This document shows positions 11,277 to 21,639 of a stretch of DNA of 64,000 bases, piece by piece (the stretch's first letter is position 1; each line of letters opens with the position of its first letter). This DNA is from Saururus chinensis. Taxonomy: Eukaryota; Streptophyta; Magnoliopsida; Piperales; Saururaceae. The notes under the pieces are model-generated. The model searched no databases, was not told the origin of the DNA, and was given only the letters and a program-made list of their open reading frames with translations. The stretch is from positions 15,303,001 to 15,367,000 of the forward strand of contig CP141147.1 of assembly GCA_035235625.1 (NCBI GenBank). Reading direction: 5' to 3'. A program made the position numbers and the translations under genes.

Positions 11277-11479
11277 TCTCTTATTTTTCCTTAAAATTAT
11301 AAATATAAATTATTAAACTAGAAACTACCAAAAGTAAACCATGCCAAAAAGAATAACCACCACACATTGAAACATTGCCAAAAGAAAAACATCCAAACTG
11401 AAAAATTGCCAAGCTGAAAAACTGCCACACTGTAAAACTGCAAAACTTATAAACTTCCAAAATAAAAAACAAACTTACC

Positions 11480-12184
11480 TTCTTTAAATTGGAACTGGAA
11501 CTGGAACTGATATTTTAGGACTATCTATGTTTTCCACATCTTCGTCAACAGGTGGTTGCTGACTACAGTTGCTTCCATTTGATCTACACAATATATTTTG
11601 TATTAATAGTCTCATACATATACATACTTAATACAAACTTACAAATCTCAATTCACAATATTGACTGTACCTTTGATCATTACAAGGCTGATCTTTAGGT
11701 GTTAGAGCACTCATATCATGGTCTTCTGCACCATTATTCTTCTTGCCTATAGGATCATCTTTATATGCTCATGGTGAAACATAATAAGGATCATGCCCAA
11801 ATTAAAAATCATCTATATTCGTGTTTAGGACATATTCATTAATGCTTGAATCGATATTGAATTCTTCCTTTACATTGCAATGTCATCGAGTGTTGCTTTT
11901 GACTCAATATCAATTCGGGATGTTTGAGTTTTCTTCATCCTACTCTCCTCCTCCAAATGAAATAGATCATCAACTTGAAGTTTATCTTCATTACAACTGA
12001 GATTAACAGTTTTGTTGTATGGTACACTAGAAAATGTGTCATTCTCCTCCCACATGGCTCCACTTCTTCTTATATTCACCTCCCACTTTGCACTTTTGCT
12101 TATCATCTCCTCGTGCCATTTTGGCACTTTGACACTAATATTCCCTTCAGTAATATTCTCTTTGCGGACTTTAGTTATCATTAA
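11480..12184 (-). pseudogene. Upstream exons of the MULE-1 transposase gene
   Basis: Minus-strand open pieces (11870-12181: MITKVRKENITEGNISVKV, acidic and Lys-rich; and PPVDEDVENIDSPKISVPVP near 11500-11570) lie directly upstream of the transposase core and are separated by intron-like AT-rich gaps. They look like the variable acidic N-terminal part of plant MULE transposases. No domain is recognised. The duplicated copy at 20072-20277 begins inside this segment and so keeps only its extreme 5' part. Confidence 0.5.
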
Positions 12185-13440
12185 TGGTATTCCATTCGAC
12201 CTTAGTTTATTCTCTTAAATGAAGCAATATAGAGTTCCATTGTCATTTATTTTAGAAGGTGGAAGGTCAATAGGCACTGCAATAGGATATATGAAACTTA
12301 ACTTTAATAAGTAAACTTTCTTTGACCATTGACACACTTCGTACAACATATCCAAGAGAGCAACATAAGTCACCATGCATGGGACTTCAATTAGTTTTGA
12401 TTATGCATTGTCACAATTATATTTCCTACAACTTACATCCCAATGTACATCTCAAACACACAACAAACTTTGTGTATCCTTTTCAATGCTCTTCTCGTAT
12501 CATATCAGCAATCCAGTTATCTACTTTTCCAGTTTCGTAGTTATCCAATCTTCCAACTTTTCTGTTTCCCGTTGTCAGTTTTCCAGATAGCCAGAAATCC
12601 TTTTATCATAAAATACGTAATGACCCACATATATAACCAAACAAAAATACAATTTTTCATCTAGTAACACATTTCTCATCATCCCAAATCACATGAATAA
12701 ATCTTTTGCATGGAATGATTATACGGAGCTCTACGTTGAGACGTGCCAGAGAAAAGTCGTGAAGAAGGAAACAAATGCCCAAACAAAAGTAGGTCGAAAG
12801 ATCAACCAACCCAAGTAAGAAGCCTTTCTAGAGATAAAACCACCAGAGGATGAAGTCATTTTCCTGGACTGAGCGAACGATGTTGTGTTTTCCTGTCGGG
12901 TTGTCATACGATGGAGACGCTCATTTGGGAACTCGCAAATATATATATGGTATTTTTTTACCGCACTTACCCTCTTCTTGATCATACGACATGTATAAGT
13001 GAAAAAATTACATCGGTTATATTACGTCTACATTACGTTCAAATAAAAGTGTACGAAGACAAATTTGCTTTCCAGGTGTTCCATGTGTACTGTGTACATG
13101 AAAGTTTTCCAGTTCCCAGCTTGTCATATTCAAGTTCGAAGATGCCAATCAGTTTTCCCGTTCATAGCTGACAGCATTCCAGTTCGAAGCGGTAATCCAG
13201 TTGAACTTAATGCCAAATGTTCGTATTTTTAATACACCATAAAATAACCATTTGTAGACAACAATATCCACCCGAACACACAATAAAAGAACAATAACTG
13301 AATGTGTTGTTCATATTTATAATACACCATAAATTAACCATATGTAGACAACAATATCTATTTTGAATACACCATAAAAGAACAATAACTGAATGTGTAG
13401 CAAATATTTTAAATACACCATAAAAGAACAATATCTTGGC
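12185..13440. other. Central MULE-1 intergenic region with short repeats
   Basis: Lies between the two MULE genes and probably holds the transposase promoter or leader. AGTTTTCCAGT-type motifs occur at 12500-12590 and 13075-13200, now in the opposite orientation to those left of 11.5 kb. From 13207 to 13435 a unit of about 65 bp (AATACACCATAAAATAACCA, GTAGACAACAATATC) is repeated about four times. No convincing gene; short open frames here overlap on both strands and lack domains. Confidence 0.6.
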
Positions 13441-13599
13441 AGGGTTTATGCTTCAACATTAGGTAGAGGCTATGCTTCCTTATGTGTCTCCGAAAGGCCA
13501 TTGTCATACTCTGAAAAAGAGTTCATCAGCTGCATTAGTAAAGCCCTCAATTAAATGTTAAGAGAGATAAATAATTCATGAATGACTAAATTCATACCG

Positions 13600-16500
13600 T
13601 AACCCTTTTTTTGTCCATAATTGGTATGCAAGTAACTTCTTTAGCTGGAGCACATCCTCACCAGTGAAGTAAAAAGCATATCGGTGTGACAAATATCACA
13701 TGTATAAACATACAAGAACCCCACAGTCATCATAGTTAACCTGTTTGGGGTGACCTACTACCTCCACAATATCCATTATCCACCATTTAGCGCACTCTAA
13801 CCATCCAAACTTATAAAGAATTAGAGGTATAAAGACCTGTAGCTTGGCCACCTCCGTGCCATACTTTTCCAAATCTTGTCATGAGTAAAGAGGGTCAAAA
13901 ATCTTAATATCACCTTCCCATATACGAAGCACCACCAAAATCCAATGATTGTTGTTGACATTGAGTAGGAAGTAATGATGTAAAAATTCAGAAAATAATT
14001 TTCCTTTCACACTCAACAAGCTCTTCAAAAAATCTAGGACTGATGTCCACATGTTGGCCCATTCCTCTAACTCTGGCAACGTGCCATGTGCATCTTTGAA
14101 TATCATCCACTTATCTAGTGCATCCTTGCAGTCACGCACAAGCAATCTCTGTAAACACATAGTAAATTAACTTTCATCCTCACCCATTGGCAGTTATCCA
14201 CTATCCGATTATCAGTTATCCACTATCCTATTGACAGTTATCCAATATCCTATTAATAATTATAAATTTTACGGTTCAAAGTTCAGTGTATTAAAAAAAT
14301 GATGACTTAACAGGAAATGAACTGAGTAGAATGTTTGGTCCCTCACCCATTGAGGCCCATTGTTGCGCATGAGTGTCATATAAGCATCAATATGCTATAT
14401 AAAAACAAAAACATAATAGGTTAATACATATTCTTTCCTTAGCCTTTATAAATGTTTATTAAAACGACATAAATTAATACACATACTTCATCTCCGAGGG
14501 TTTGTAAAACCCTTCAATAATGCTGGGGTTATAAGAATGCCCCCAACTTCTTCATATCTGATTATTACAAATACCAACACTCAAATCAAATATAATGCCA
14601 AGTAAATAGTATTAAAAATAAAACATCCTCATTTGAAATAATAACAAATAAACTTACTTCTTAACACCCTTCTCTAAAAACTTATTTAACTTGTCCTCCT
14701 ATGTTGCTCCAAATGAAATTGGGTTAGTAAAATCCAATCGGGCAGCCTCGCTTAGCATTAACAATTTATTTCTCTTCACCTTCTTCATGGTAAAGATATC
14801 AACCTTTAAGGGTTCAAGCCACATATCCATATCCTTCTCAGTAGCCTTTCTTTTTTTGCCTTTTTTTATGGGTCTATGTAGAGGGGTTTTCGATATTTAC
14901 TCTTAGCCCTCACCCTTCCCGCTGGTGCCATTTCCAATTAACGCTTACTCAAAGGCTTATTATCATCTTCTTCGTCCCACATAAAAAGATAAGAAAAAAT
15001 ATTACTTCTTGTTATGCAACTACCTTCAATTAACAATAATTATTTGTACCTCAACGGCAATAATAGTCCCCACGACACCCTCCTCCTTTACATCCTATCT
15101 CTTCCCCTCCTCCTTTTCCTTATCAAGCTCTTCTTCATCCTCCTTTGCATCCTCCCTATTCTCCTCCTTCTCAGCCTCATTTGCCTCCTCCTCCTCCCCC
15201 TTCTCCTTCTCACCCTCCTCCTCATCCTCCATTGCATCCTCCCGCTTCACCTCCTGCCTAGCCTCCTTTGCCTCCTCCCCCTTCTCCTCCTCCTCATCCT
15301 CCTTTGCATTCTAACCCTTCTCCTCCTCATCCTCCTAATCTTCTTCGTCCTTATCCACCTCCATACCCTCATATTTGGCTTCCTCCTCATTCTCTTCCTC
15401 TTTATCTTCATCCTCCTTCTTATCTTCCTCTTTATCATCAGCCTCCTCCTCATCCTCATCCTCCTTATCTTTCTCACCCTCATCCTCCTCCTCCTCCTCC
15501 TCTTCATTATCTTCCCCCTCCTCCTCAGCCTCTGCCTCATCGTCATCTTCTTCATCCACCACCTTTTTCGCCTCTCCATCCATCTCTTTAACCACATTCT
15601 ACATAAAAATAACGAAGAAAAATTATAATTGTTTTACAGTATTACAATTTTACATTGTACTTACTTCATTAACATGCGGCAAATCGCAATCCATTTAACT
15701 AGAAACTTTTTATTCAACAACAGGAACTTATAAACACATCATTCTAGCTCATTTTAATTCAAATATTAAAATTGACAAATTTGTAATGAAAACATAAACC
15801 TCATAGTCTTTTTACCTTTTCCTTATATGCCTTAGTCATAACCTCTAACTCCAATTTATCTACTTTATTTTCAATCCTTCTTAAGGAAGACAATATATCT
15901 TACAATGTGGCATATAAACCCTCATCTTCCACCTTATGTTTCCCCTTTCTATGCTCCTTTCAATTTGAAGTCTCCCCAGCCACTCTACATTTTAATATAA
16001 AATTCTCATCTACATCTTCATCTAAAGATGGAGCCACCTCTTAGGAATTTCGTTCCCGTGTAGAGTTATCATCAAAGGTAGACTTCACATCAATATCCTC
16101 ACCATCAGAAGCTATTTGAAGACTAACAAATGATGTAAATGTTACTCTCTCATTTGTCAAAAAGGACTTCAAACTTGCAGCTTCATGAATAAGTGCCTTT
16201 GACTCTTTCTCCTCCGCATGTACAGTTATAGCCTTCAAAACTTTTACCTACATATCAATATATATGGCAAGGTAAATGTACTATATATGTGTATAGCATA
16301 AGTCATTCTAAACGAACGAATGAAAAGTTAGTATATACATTCCCACTAAATACCACCTCCTCAAGATAATCAAATTTGGGCTTCTTATAAGATGCCTAGC
16401 TACATATCAGAGGAAAAGTACTCCTCGTTTTGTTTGCACAGCAATCCCCCCACAACGGAATGCTCTTCATTGCCCACACCTAAAATATAACTCTCCATCA

Positions 16501-17244
16501 GTTAATTACTAAAATATTTTAAAAAATTCATTAAATAAGTAAAACTTACCGTTACAACATGCACAAAACCATAAACATTGTAATTTACATTGCCTATAAA
16601 CCTCGCAACTTGCTCTAAACCCCATAATGTGTCCCAATAGTACAGGTTTCCCCAAGGATACTCATTAAAATCATTCAGGTCATCTATAAGCTGTAAATAT
16701 CTCCTATCTACCTTATTGTTTCACCCTATACCCACCAATAAACTTTCTAATACAAGAACTACTGCCAACTTTACGGCATCCTTATCATTTTCACATAATG
16801 TAATCTTTTGGAACAACTCCTCCTTCCTTATTAATAAATTCGACCTCCCAAATATTCGCAGTAAGAGGCTGCCTTTCTTCAAAAATTTGGGTACACTGAT
16901 GGGAGAGGAGGGGTAGAGAGCAAATTTCAGGCCACTAACCATACACAATTCCTTTAGGGAAAACTTTATACTCGTCCTCTCATTCAATTGAAATAAGTAA
17001 TCCCCCTTATGCCTTTTAAGGAGATGGTGGAAGGCTTGGACAGGGAACATGTTTCGTATAACCTCACATTCCATAAACTTACCAAAATATGTCTTATCAA
17101 ACAACTTCTTCTACACTTTGTGCCTGTCAAAGTGTCTTTTAATTTACCAATATAATAATAACTTGACTTGCATTGTGGATCTCCTTCATAAAGCTTATTC
17201 GGCAGATTCCCCTTTTTCATTGTTTTTCCTGCAGAGTTAGACAT
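13600..17244 (-). pseudogene. KIU gene copy 1: DUF1985 - acidic linker - Ulp1/C48 cysteine protease
   Basis: Multi-exon minus-strand gene. The start MSNSAGKTMKKGNLP is at 17244. After a frameshift near 17105, FGKFMECEVIRNMFPVQAFH to about 16560 is a DUF1985 domain (RTSIKFSLKELCMVSGL, then NNKVDRRYLQLIDDLNDFN, EYPWG). A coiled and acidic Glu/Asp region follows (about 16240-15050), then the Ulp1 core. That core has the catalytic His in NNNHWILVVL (13945-13947), Asp in KIFDPL (13894-13896) and Cys in YDDCGV (13723-13725). The triad survives, but TGA stops at 13879-13881 and 13696-13698 break the frame. Ulp1 enzymes cleave SUMO-like conjugates; the role in MULEs is unknown. Confidence 0.85.
15050..15600 (-). 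repeat. Glu/Asp-coding triplet-rich tract (TCC/TTC) in KIU copy 1
   Basis: Plus-strand CCTCCTCCT/CATCCTCCT runs encode, on the minus strand, a very acidic linker (EEDDDEAEAEEEGEDNEEE and similar). Plus-strand Ser/Pro/Leu-rich and minus-strand Arg-rich open frames over this tract are shadows of it. Such codon repeats expand and shrink by slippage; the homologous tract at 23100-23690 differs in length. Confidence 0.85.
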
Positions 17245-17960
17245 ATTTCCTATACAAATATGTTAGATTAAAAATCAATGAAAAGGGAATATAAAAATGT
17301 ATAATCACAATATTAATAAAGAGAATGTTCAAATAAAATAAAGAGAATATTTTTTATTTATGATAAATGATCCAATTTTCTAGTTTTATAGTTTTCCAAT
17401 TTTATAGTCTTCAGCAAACTTAGACATATTTCCTATACAAATATGTTAGATGAAAAAGAAATATAAAAATATTTTATAATCAAGAATGTTCAAATAAAAT
17501 AAAGAGAATGTTTTTTATTTATTATCCAATGATCCAGTTTTATAATTTTATAGTTTTTCAGTTTTATAATTTTTCAGTGTTATAGTTTTCTAGTATTATA
17601 GTTTTCCCATTTTATAGTTTTCGGCAGACTTAGACATATTTCCTATACAAATATGTTAGATGAAAATGGAATATAAAAATATTGTATAATCAAAATATTA
17701 ATAAAGACAATGTTCAAATAAAATAAAGATAATATTTTTTATTTATTATTCAATGATCCAGTTTTATAGTTTTCCAATTATTGTGTTTCATGTTTTTCCA
17801 CTTATCCACATATTTATGTCAAATAACCAGAAAATTTAATTTTATTTTAATTTAATTTTAATTAACCACATATATTTATTTTAAATTTATATTTTTCCAA
17901 TTTTGTAGTTATTCAGTTCGCAGTTTCATAGTAACATGTAATAAAATTTTTTCACATCAA
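17239..17960. repeat. Tandem repeat of about 180-210 bp, right MULE-1 subterminal region
   Basis: TTAGACATATTTCCTATACA recurs at about 17239, 17420 and 17630, with intervening CCAGTTTTATAGTTTTCCAG-type strings. The strings are the reverse complement of the ACTGGAAAACTATAAA motif of the left arm. No gene. The paralogous block is 25316-26020. Confidence 0.8.
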
Positions 17961-18145
17961 TCAATTTGAGACTAATTGATGCTTACTCATAACAAAAATA
18001 TAAAATTTAATCATTACGAACTAATCACAACAAGCAATTTGTAACTAGTTTTGTTGGAGAAAATTTGTTAACCACTTACGTATCGAAAATGTAAGTAAAA
18101 TCCAATGATTAAAATTAAAAAAAATAACAAATTTATAAGAAAAAT

Positions 18146-18597
18146 CATACCTTCAGATGAGGGCGAGGCCGAGATATCTCACTGTAGGCGTAGGTGACGC
18201 CGAGATGAAGGTAATGAGAGCGGTGAGGGCGATGATAAGATGGCCGACAGCAAGATTAGGGCAATAAAGTTACTAAAGACGAGGGCGAATGATGGCTCCA
18301 AAAGGGAATGCGGTTAAGAAGATTAAAAGCTCTCCAGCAAAAGCGAAACAAACAGAAAGATAAAGTCGAAAATAGCAAATATGATACTCTCCAAGAGGTA
18401 ATACTGATGACGGAGATGAATAGCCATGACCAACAAAAAAGAGACACAACCAAGTAAGAGTAGACACCAAAAAGTAGAAAATATACTTTAAAAAAAGTAT
18501 TTCAGTCAAAAATATTCTCATACATATAAATTTTCACGTAAACAAGTCTATTTTAATAAAAAGTAAAAACTTACTCTCAGTTCATTAACCAAGAGTC
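18146..18597 (-). repeat. MULE-1 right terminal inverted repeat (duplication copy 1)
   Basis: Reverse complement matches 7092-7459 at both its outer and inner edges, with a longer exon-like middle. The inner edge reads, on the minus strand, CTCGCCCTCATCTGAAGGTATG. In this orientation it would act as promoter and first untranslated exon for the KIU gene. Confidence 0.75.
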
Positions 18598-19628
18598 TTT
18601 CCTATCCTTATATGCTTTAATTGAACAATAAAAAAAGGGGGTTCTTTTCGAGTTTCAGAGCTATCAATCCTCTCTACTTCCACCGCCGTTCAACTGATTG
18701 GAAGAAGCATTCTAGCCTTCTCTGCCATTGCCGTCGTCTCTGTGTGCATCTGCATAACTGGACATACCCATAGAACAGCTCGCGTATATGGTCGATTTTG
18801 GGCTTCGATGGCTTTCTTAGTTCTCACCATTTTCCTATCGGAAGCAGCAAGCACGGGACGCTTTGCACTCTTCCAGACGGAGCAGATATCCTGTATCACC
18901 GTCGAAAACAGGGGATGTAACCCTCAAGCATTCCGGGCCTTGAAAACTTCTGCCATGGCCCGCCTGAGCTCCACCCACAGCTCTATTCGTGCAATCGGAG
19001 CTGCTGCATGCCCCACTTGATGCACGCAGCAGATGTTAGCCTTGGTTGGTTGTATTCACCCTGTGTCGCTGCTGTGATCCTCTTCCCCAACAAGAATGGC
19101 GGACAGCTCTTTTGAATCTACCAGCGGAACCTTGCTAAACCACCATCCAGAAGTCTCTCCGGCATCACCTGCAACTTCCAGCTCGGAAATCTCACCCTAA
19201 TCTCTTGCCAGTTGTCCAGGCACTCTGTCAACAGTTGGTGAGACACTGCCGGCTCCTTCCCTGGATCACCGCCCAAAGAAAGGGAAGGTGATGCGGGGTC
19301 AGACCCACCCCTTTTCCTCTCACAGCTGTGGCCAGCCGTCCCTAAGCTAGACCCGTCCACCCTCCATCCATCACAACGCCCAGAGAGTTTTCTCCGACGG
19401 GTTTGGGAGGCTCCGCTTCCAGTCTCCGTGTGCACTTCCACCTACACTCCCCCGGTGCCATACCGCATCCTTCAGCTGAAACTGGTCCGTTGGGTCCCGG
19501 TCTGGGTGCAGTGCGCCAAAGCTCATCTTTTGCTAATCACCAACAATCTTGGTCTTTAGTTCTTATCCCTTGAGTCCACCCTCATCGCGTCTGTTCAGGG
19601 CCACCTCTGCACTGTAGCTGCTTGTTCT
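18598..19628. other. GC-rich sequence outside the MULE, included in the duplication
   Basis: Beyond the TIR, about 1 kb of unlike composition. A plus-strand frame at 18742-19020 encodes 92 residues with two hydrophobic stretches; it is identical in protein to the copy at 26842-27120. A minus-strand frame at 19118-19441 is Arg/Ser-rich. I recognise neither. The block could be host sequence, an old LINE leader or a captured gene piece. Confidence 0.5.
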
Positions 19629-20071
19629 AAAATAAATGAAATAGAACAATATAAGCGAACTCAGGGGAGGCCGGGCTTTTGGCGAGCTCAGGGGAAATCT
19701 CTTCTTGGTTTGGTTTCAGTTCCATATTAGTTCCGGTTCGGTTCTGACAAAACCGGTTTCTTATTCAATTCCGGTTCAGCTCCTAAATGAACCGAGTTCT
19801 AACCCTAACTTTATTAGAGGGCAATATAAGCATTCTTTATAATAAACTTCATAAAACATAAGTCAGAAACAAATGACCATCTTGTTAAATTTGTACCTTT
19901 GGCTATAAATCCAGTAGCACCAGTAATCATAATGTTTTTCCCCTTCAGAAAACTTCTAATACCGACACCATCATCTAAGCCTGAGAAAGATGCCTCCTTC
20001 CCTTGGGCTGTACCATATGCCTTTCCAATCAAATAACTTGAATCCGCTGCTTCTTTACTATAACCCACGGG
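19629..20071. other. 443-bp spacer between the duplicated blocks
   Basis: Not part of either copy. The left part has GGTTCGGTT/CCGGTT-rich noncoding sequence; the right part is a piece of a fatty acyl-CoA reductase gene (separate entry). It behaves as filler or as the flank brought in by the rearrangement. Confidence 0.8.
19897..20071 (-). pseudogene. Fatty acyl-CoA reductase (FAR/MS2-like) exon fragment
   Basis: The minus-strand frame ends DDGVGIRSFLKGKNIMITGA followed by TGFIAK. This is the FAR N-terminal start of the NAD(P)H-binding Rossmann domain (TGxTGFxxK glycine motif). A good splice donor follows (CCAAAG|GTACAA, exon end at 19897), in the phase expected for the next Val codon. The residues upstream of the motif fit the longer N-terminus of plastid MS2-type reductases, which make fatty alcohols for pollen exine. 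The exon is cut at 20071 where MULE sequence begins, and no later exon is present, so it is a fragment. Confidence 0.75.
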
Positions 20072-20274
20072 AGTTTATCTTCATTACAACTGAGATTAAC
20101 AGTTTTGTTGTATGGTACACTAGAAAATGTGTCATTCTCCTCCCACATAGCTCCACTTCTTCTTATATTCACCTCCCACTTTGCACTTTTGTTTATCATC
20201 TCCTCGTGCCATTTTGGCACTTTGATACTAATATTCCCTTGAGTAATATTCTCTTTGCGGACTTTAGTTATCAT
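20072..20274 (-). pseudogene. Truncated 5' end of the MULE transposase gene (copy 2)
   Basis: The start MITKVRKENITQGNISIKVP matches copy 1 (11870-12181) and the frame ends at the duplication breakpoint, where it runs into the FAR fragment. No transposase core follows, so copy 2 never had a transposase. Confidence 0.7.
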
Positions 20275-20277
20275 TAA

Positions 20278-21600
20278 TGGTATTCCATTCGACCTTAGTT
20301 TATTCTCTCAAATGAAGCAATATAGAGTTCCATTGTCATTTATTTTAGAAGGTAGAAGGTCAGTAGGCACTGCAATAGGATATATGAAACTTAACTTTAA
20401 TAAGTAATCTTTCTTTGACCATTGACACACTTCGTACAACATATCCAAGAGAGCAACATAAGTCACCATGCATGGGACTTCAATTAGTTTTGATTATGCA
20501 TTGTCACAATTATATTTCCTACAACTTGCATCCCAATGTACATCTCAAACACACAACAAACTTTGTGTATCCTTTTCAATGCTCTTCTCATATCATATCA
20601 GCAATCCAGTTATCTACTTTTCCAGTTTCATAGTTATCCAGTCTTCCAACTTTTCAATTTCCCGTTGTCAGTTTTCCAGATAGCCAGAAATCCTTTTATC
20701 ATAAAATACGTAATGACCCATACATATAACCAAACCAAAATACAATTTTTCATCTAGTAACACATTTCTCATCATCCCAAATCACATAAATGAATCTTCT
20801 GCACGGAATGATTATACGGAGCTCTACGTTGAGACGTGCCAGAGAAAAGTCGTGAAGAAGGAAACAAATGCCCAAACAAAAGTAGGTCGAAAGATCAACC
20901 AACCCAAGTAAGAAGCCTTTCTAGAGATAAAACCACCAGAGGATGAGTCATTTTCCTGGACTAAGCGAACGATGTTGTGTTTTCCCGTCGGGTTGTCATA
21001 CGATGGAGACGCTCATTTGGGAACTCGCAAATATATATATGGTATTTTTTTACCGCACTTACCCTCTTCTTCATCATACGACATGTATAAGTGAAAAAAT
21101 TACATCGGTTATATTATGTCTACATTACGTTCAGATAAAGGTGTACGAAGACAAATTTGCTTTCCAGGTGTTCCATGTGTACTGTGTACATAAAAGTTTT
21201 CCAGTTCCCAGCTTGTCATATTCAAGTTCGAAGATGCCAATCAGTTTTCCCGTTCACAGCTGACAACATTCCAGTTCGAAGCGGTAATCCAGTTGAACTT
21301 AATGCCAAATGTTCGCATTTTTAATACACCATAAAATAACCATTTGTAGACAACAATATCCACCCGAACACACAATAAAAGAACAATAACTAAATGTGTT
21401 GTTCATATTTATAATACACCATAAATTAACCATATGTAGACAACAATATCTATTTTGAATACACCATAAAAGAACAATAACTGAATGTGCTTCAACATTT
21501 GGTAGAGGCTATGCTTCCTTATGTGTCTCCGAAAGGCCATTGTCATACTTTGAAAAAGAGTTCATCAGCTGCATTAGTAAAGCCCTCAATTAAATGTTAA
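20278..21600. other. Copy 2 of the central MULE intergenic region
   Basis: Counterpart of 12185-13540 with about 2-3 percent substitutions. It has one unit fewer of the 65-bp repeat. No gene recognised. Confidence 0.6.
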
Positions 21601-21639
21601 GAGAGGAAAATAATTCATGAATGACTAAATTCATACCGT

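Larger units (their letters stand above)
7092..18597 (-). mobile_element. KIU-type Mutator-like element (MULE-1): transposase plus Ulp1-like gene
   Basis: An element of about 11.5 kb bounded by related inverted arms (7092-7459 and 18146-18597). Both genes lie on the minus strand: a MURA-type transposase (9302-11276 with upstream exons) and a second gene with DUF1985, acidic and Ulp1 peptidase regions (about 13600-17244). MULEs carrying Ulp1-like genes are known as Kaonashi/KIU elements. Both genes are broken, so the copy is not autonomous. No target duplication could be matched; the left flank abuts an LTR, and either end may be eroded. Its right half is duplicated downstream. Confidence 0.8.
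11979..19628. repeat. Segmental direct duplication, copy 1 (about 7.65 kb)
   Basis: Aligns with 20072-27728 from AGTTTATCTTCATTACAACT to GCTGCTTGTTCT. It covers the 5' tip of the MULE transposase gene, the whole KIU gene, the right TIR and 1 kb beyond. Differences are mostly C/T and G/A substitutions plus a few repeat-length indels. Confidence 0.95.

Noticed and set aside
13207-13440. Possible CRISPR-like repeat array
   Set aside because: About four units of 65 bp with no constant repeat/variable spacer pattern, in a plant TE; an ordinary tandem duplication.
15009-15700. Overlapping Ser-, Pro-, Leu- and Arg-rich open frames
   Set aside because: All are other-frame readings of the CCT/TCC-rich tract; only the minus-strand Glu/Asp frame connects to the KIU domains. 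The same holds for 23061-23775.
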